A stretch of 64,000 nucleotides of DNA from positions 62,001 through 126,000 of the forward strand of contig JAIBAM010000002.1 of NCBI GenBank assembly GCA_019695175.1, written 5' to 3'. How positions within the stretch are numbered: the first letter of the stretch is position 1; every line of letters starts with the position of its first letter. The notes under the pieces are model-generated. The model had not been told where the DNA came from. It was given only the letters and a program-made list of their open reading frames with translations, and did no database searches. Made by a program: the position numbers and the translations under genes. The DNA comes from Bdellovibrionales bacterium. Its GTDB lineage: Bacteria; Bdellovibrionota; Bdellovibrionia; Bdellovibrionales; UBA1609. Below, piece by piece: positions 63,192 through 64,000 of the stretch.

Positions 63192-64000
63192 TTGGAAAAT
63201 TTAGTAGTTCAAACCGCTTTTTTGGGAGACTTAGTTTTATCTTTTCCCTTACTAAGGAATTTAAGTGAACTCTTTCCTGAAGACTCACTCACAGTGGTCT
63301 GTCGTTCAGGTTTGGGCGGGTTGGTTGAACAACTTAAGTTTGTGGATCAAGTCATCGAAGTCGACAAAAAAAATCCGACCCTTTGGAAAAATCAGAAAAG
63401 ACTTCTGCGTCAGAAAACATTTCGACACATTCTAAGTCCCCACCAATCTCCACGTACCGCTTTATTGATTCAATCACTTCGGGCCCAAGGGGAAAAAGTG
63501 GGTTTTAACCTTTGGTGGAATTCATTTGCTTTTTCCAAGCGTATTTTAAAACCAGATTATTTTCCTGACTCTCTCCGTCAACTAGCTTTACTCACAGCTC
63601 TTCATCCAACCTTTGCAGAAGAATACTCACAAGTTGCAGAGACCACTGACTTACAAAATCTGACAGACACTTCCCAAACCATTGATTTTAGATCCGTCGC
63701 TCTACCCTCTTGGGCAGAACTCCGTCGTTCTGACTTAAAATTCCTACCTGACTTTAAAACAACAAGTTCCCCTGCCAATGAAAAATCACGAACACTCTTT
63801 ATTGCACCAGGCAGTGTGTGGGCCACAAAGCGCTGGACTATAGAAGGATATAAATCTGTTGCCTCGCATTTTCTCGATTTAGGTTGGCATGTCAAAGTGG
63901 TAGGAAGCAAAGAGGAAGCGGATTTGGCCCAACAAGTCGCTCATGTAAACCCCAAAATTGAAAACTACGCCGGCCAATGGACTCTGTCAGAGACATTAAA
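63192..64000 (+). CDS. GT9 glycosyltransferase (heptosyltransferase-like), partial
   Basis: Opens at TTG 63192 with GGAG about 10 bp upstream and runs off the right edge; about 269 codons are present. LVVQTAFLGDLVLSFPLLRNLSELFPEDSLTVVCRSG matches the start of ADP-heptose:LPS heptosyltransferases, and LFIAPGSVWATKRWTIEGYKSVASHFLDLGWHVKVVGS matches their sugar-nucleotide region. It likely adds heptose to the LPS core in the cytoplasm. Confidence 0.88.
   Translation, partial: MENLVVQTAFLGDLVLSFPLLRNLSELFPEDSLTVVCRSGLGGLVEQLKFVDQVIEVDKKNPTLWKNQKRLLRQKTFRHILSPHQSPRTALLIQSLRAQGEKVGFNLWWNSFAFSKRILKPDYFPDSLRQLALLTALHPTFAEEYSQVAETTDLQNLTDTSQTIDFRSVALPSWAELRRSDLKFLPDFKTTSSPANEKSRTLFIAPGSVWATKRWTIEGYKSVASHFLDLGWHVKVVGSKEEADLAQQVAHVNPKIENYAGQWTLSETL

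Noticed and set aside
1-64000. tRNA or rRNA genes
   Set aside because: I checked the intergenic regions and saw no tRNA T-loop pattern or rRNA segment.

Overview
The window looks like chromosome from a low-GC, Gram-negative, didermic bacterium, most probably a Bdellovibrionota (Bdellovibrio-like) lineage. The signs are many secreted proteins and lipoproteins on an AT-rich background, an RNase Y-FtsY-GreA core, an isolated fliL, paired M16 peptidases, a TSP1/vWA surface lipoprotein and c-type cytochrome proteins. The lineage is inferred from gene content; no rRNA or tRNA gene was found to confirm it.

Region 1 (1-16.4 kb) is accessory and secretome-rich. It starts with a three-gene minus-strand cluster: a DUF1588-like heme-c protein, a Tat-exported DUF1501-like protein, and a large cytochrome-c lipoprotein built of Hydin-like repeats that is cut by the left edge. 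Upstream of it are a pentanucleotide microsatellite and a protein with a glycine-rich, GC-rich tail. Two near-identical 1.6-kb units, each encoding a TSP1+vWA lipoprotein with its own terminator and promoter region, flank a foreign island of about 2.66 kb. The island has 15-bp inverted ends, a GC-rich wHTH-Fic gene with an array of GGGACA operators, and a broken dnaC-like fragment. An SH3-CHAP cell-wall hydrolase gene and its partner follow.

Region 2 (16.5-33.5 kb) is mostly housekeeping: a cytochrome-c fusion, an Nfu-type Fe-S protein, an AsmA-like protein, greA, an nrnA-like DHH phosphoesterase, a BFD-type [2Fe-2S] protein, and the complete phosphate operon pstS-pstC-pstA-pstB-phoU-phoB-phoR behind a recognisable Pho box. 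Divergent from that operon are exopolyphosphatase (ppx) and pdxJ.

Region 3 (33.8-50.5 kb) carries rpmG, envelope genes (BamC-like lipoprotein), beta-carbonic anhydrase, and the operon fau-rny-tyrS-ferredoxin. It continues with a Na/Pi cotransporter, ftsY, ald, an outer-membrane protein, a coiled-coil protein, a HEAT-repeat protein, a PPDK/PEP-synthase regulatory kinase and a LysR regulator. The RNase Y has lost most of its expected HD metal ligands, although its KH domain is intact.

Region 4 (51-64 kb) holds a subtilisin-like lipoprotein, a possible structured RNA, a pair of related tail-anchored secreted proteins, an M16 peptidase pair (one with the zinc motif, one without), fliL, an L,D-transpeptidase-fold protein with an NTF2-like tail, rhomboid, methylmalonyl-CoA epimerase, HIT, sppA, and the start of a GT9 glycosyltransferase.

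The most unusual items are the repeat-bounded Fic island between duplicated surface-protein genes, the apparently catalytically dead RNase Y, the heme-c/DUF1501/DUF1588 cluster with its freshly duplicated 354-bp repeat, and the structured intergenic element near 52.8 kb. All family names come from motif recognition in the sequence; no database search was run.
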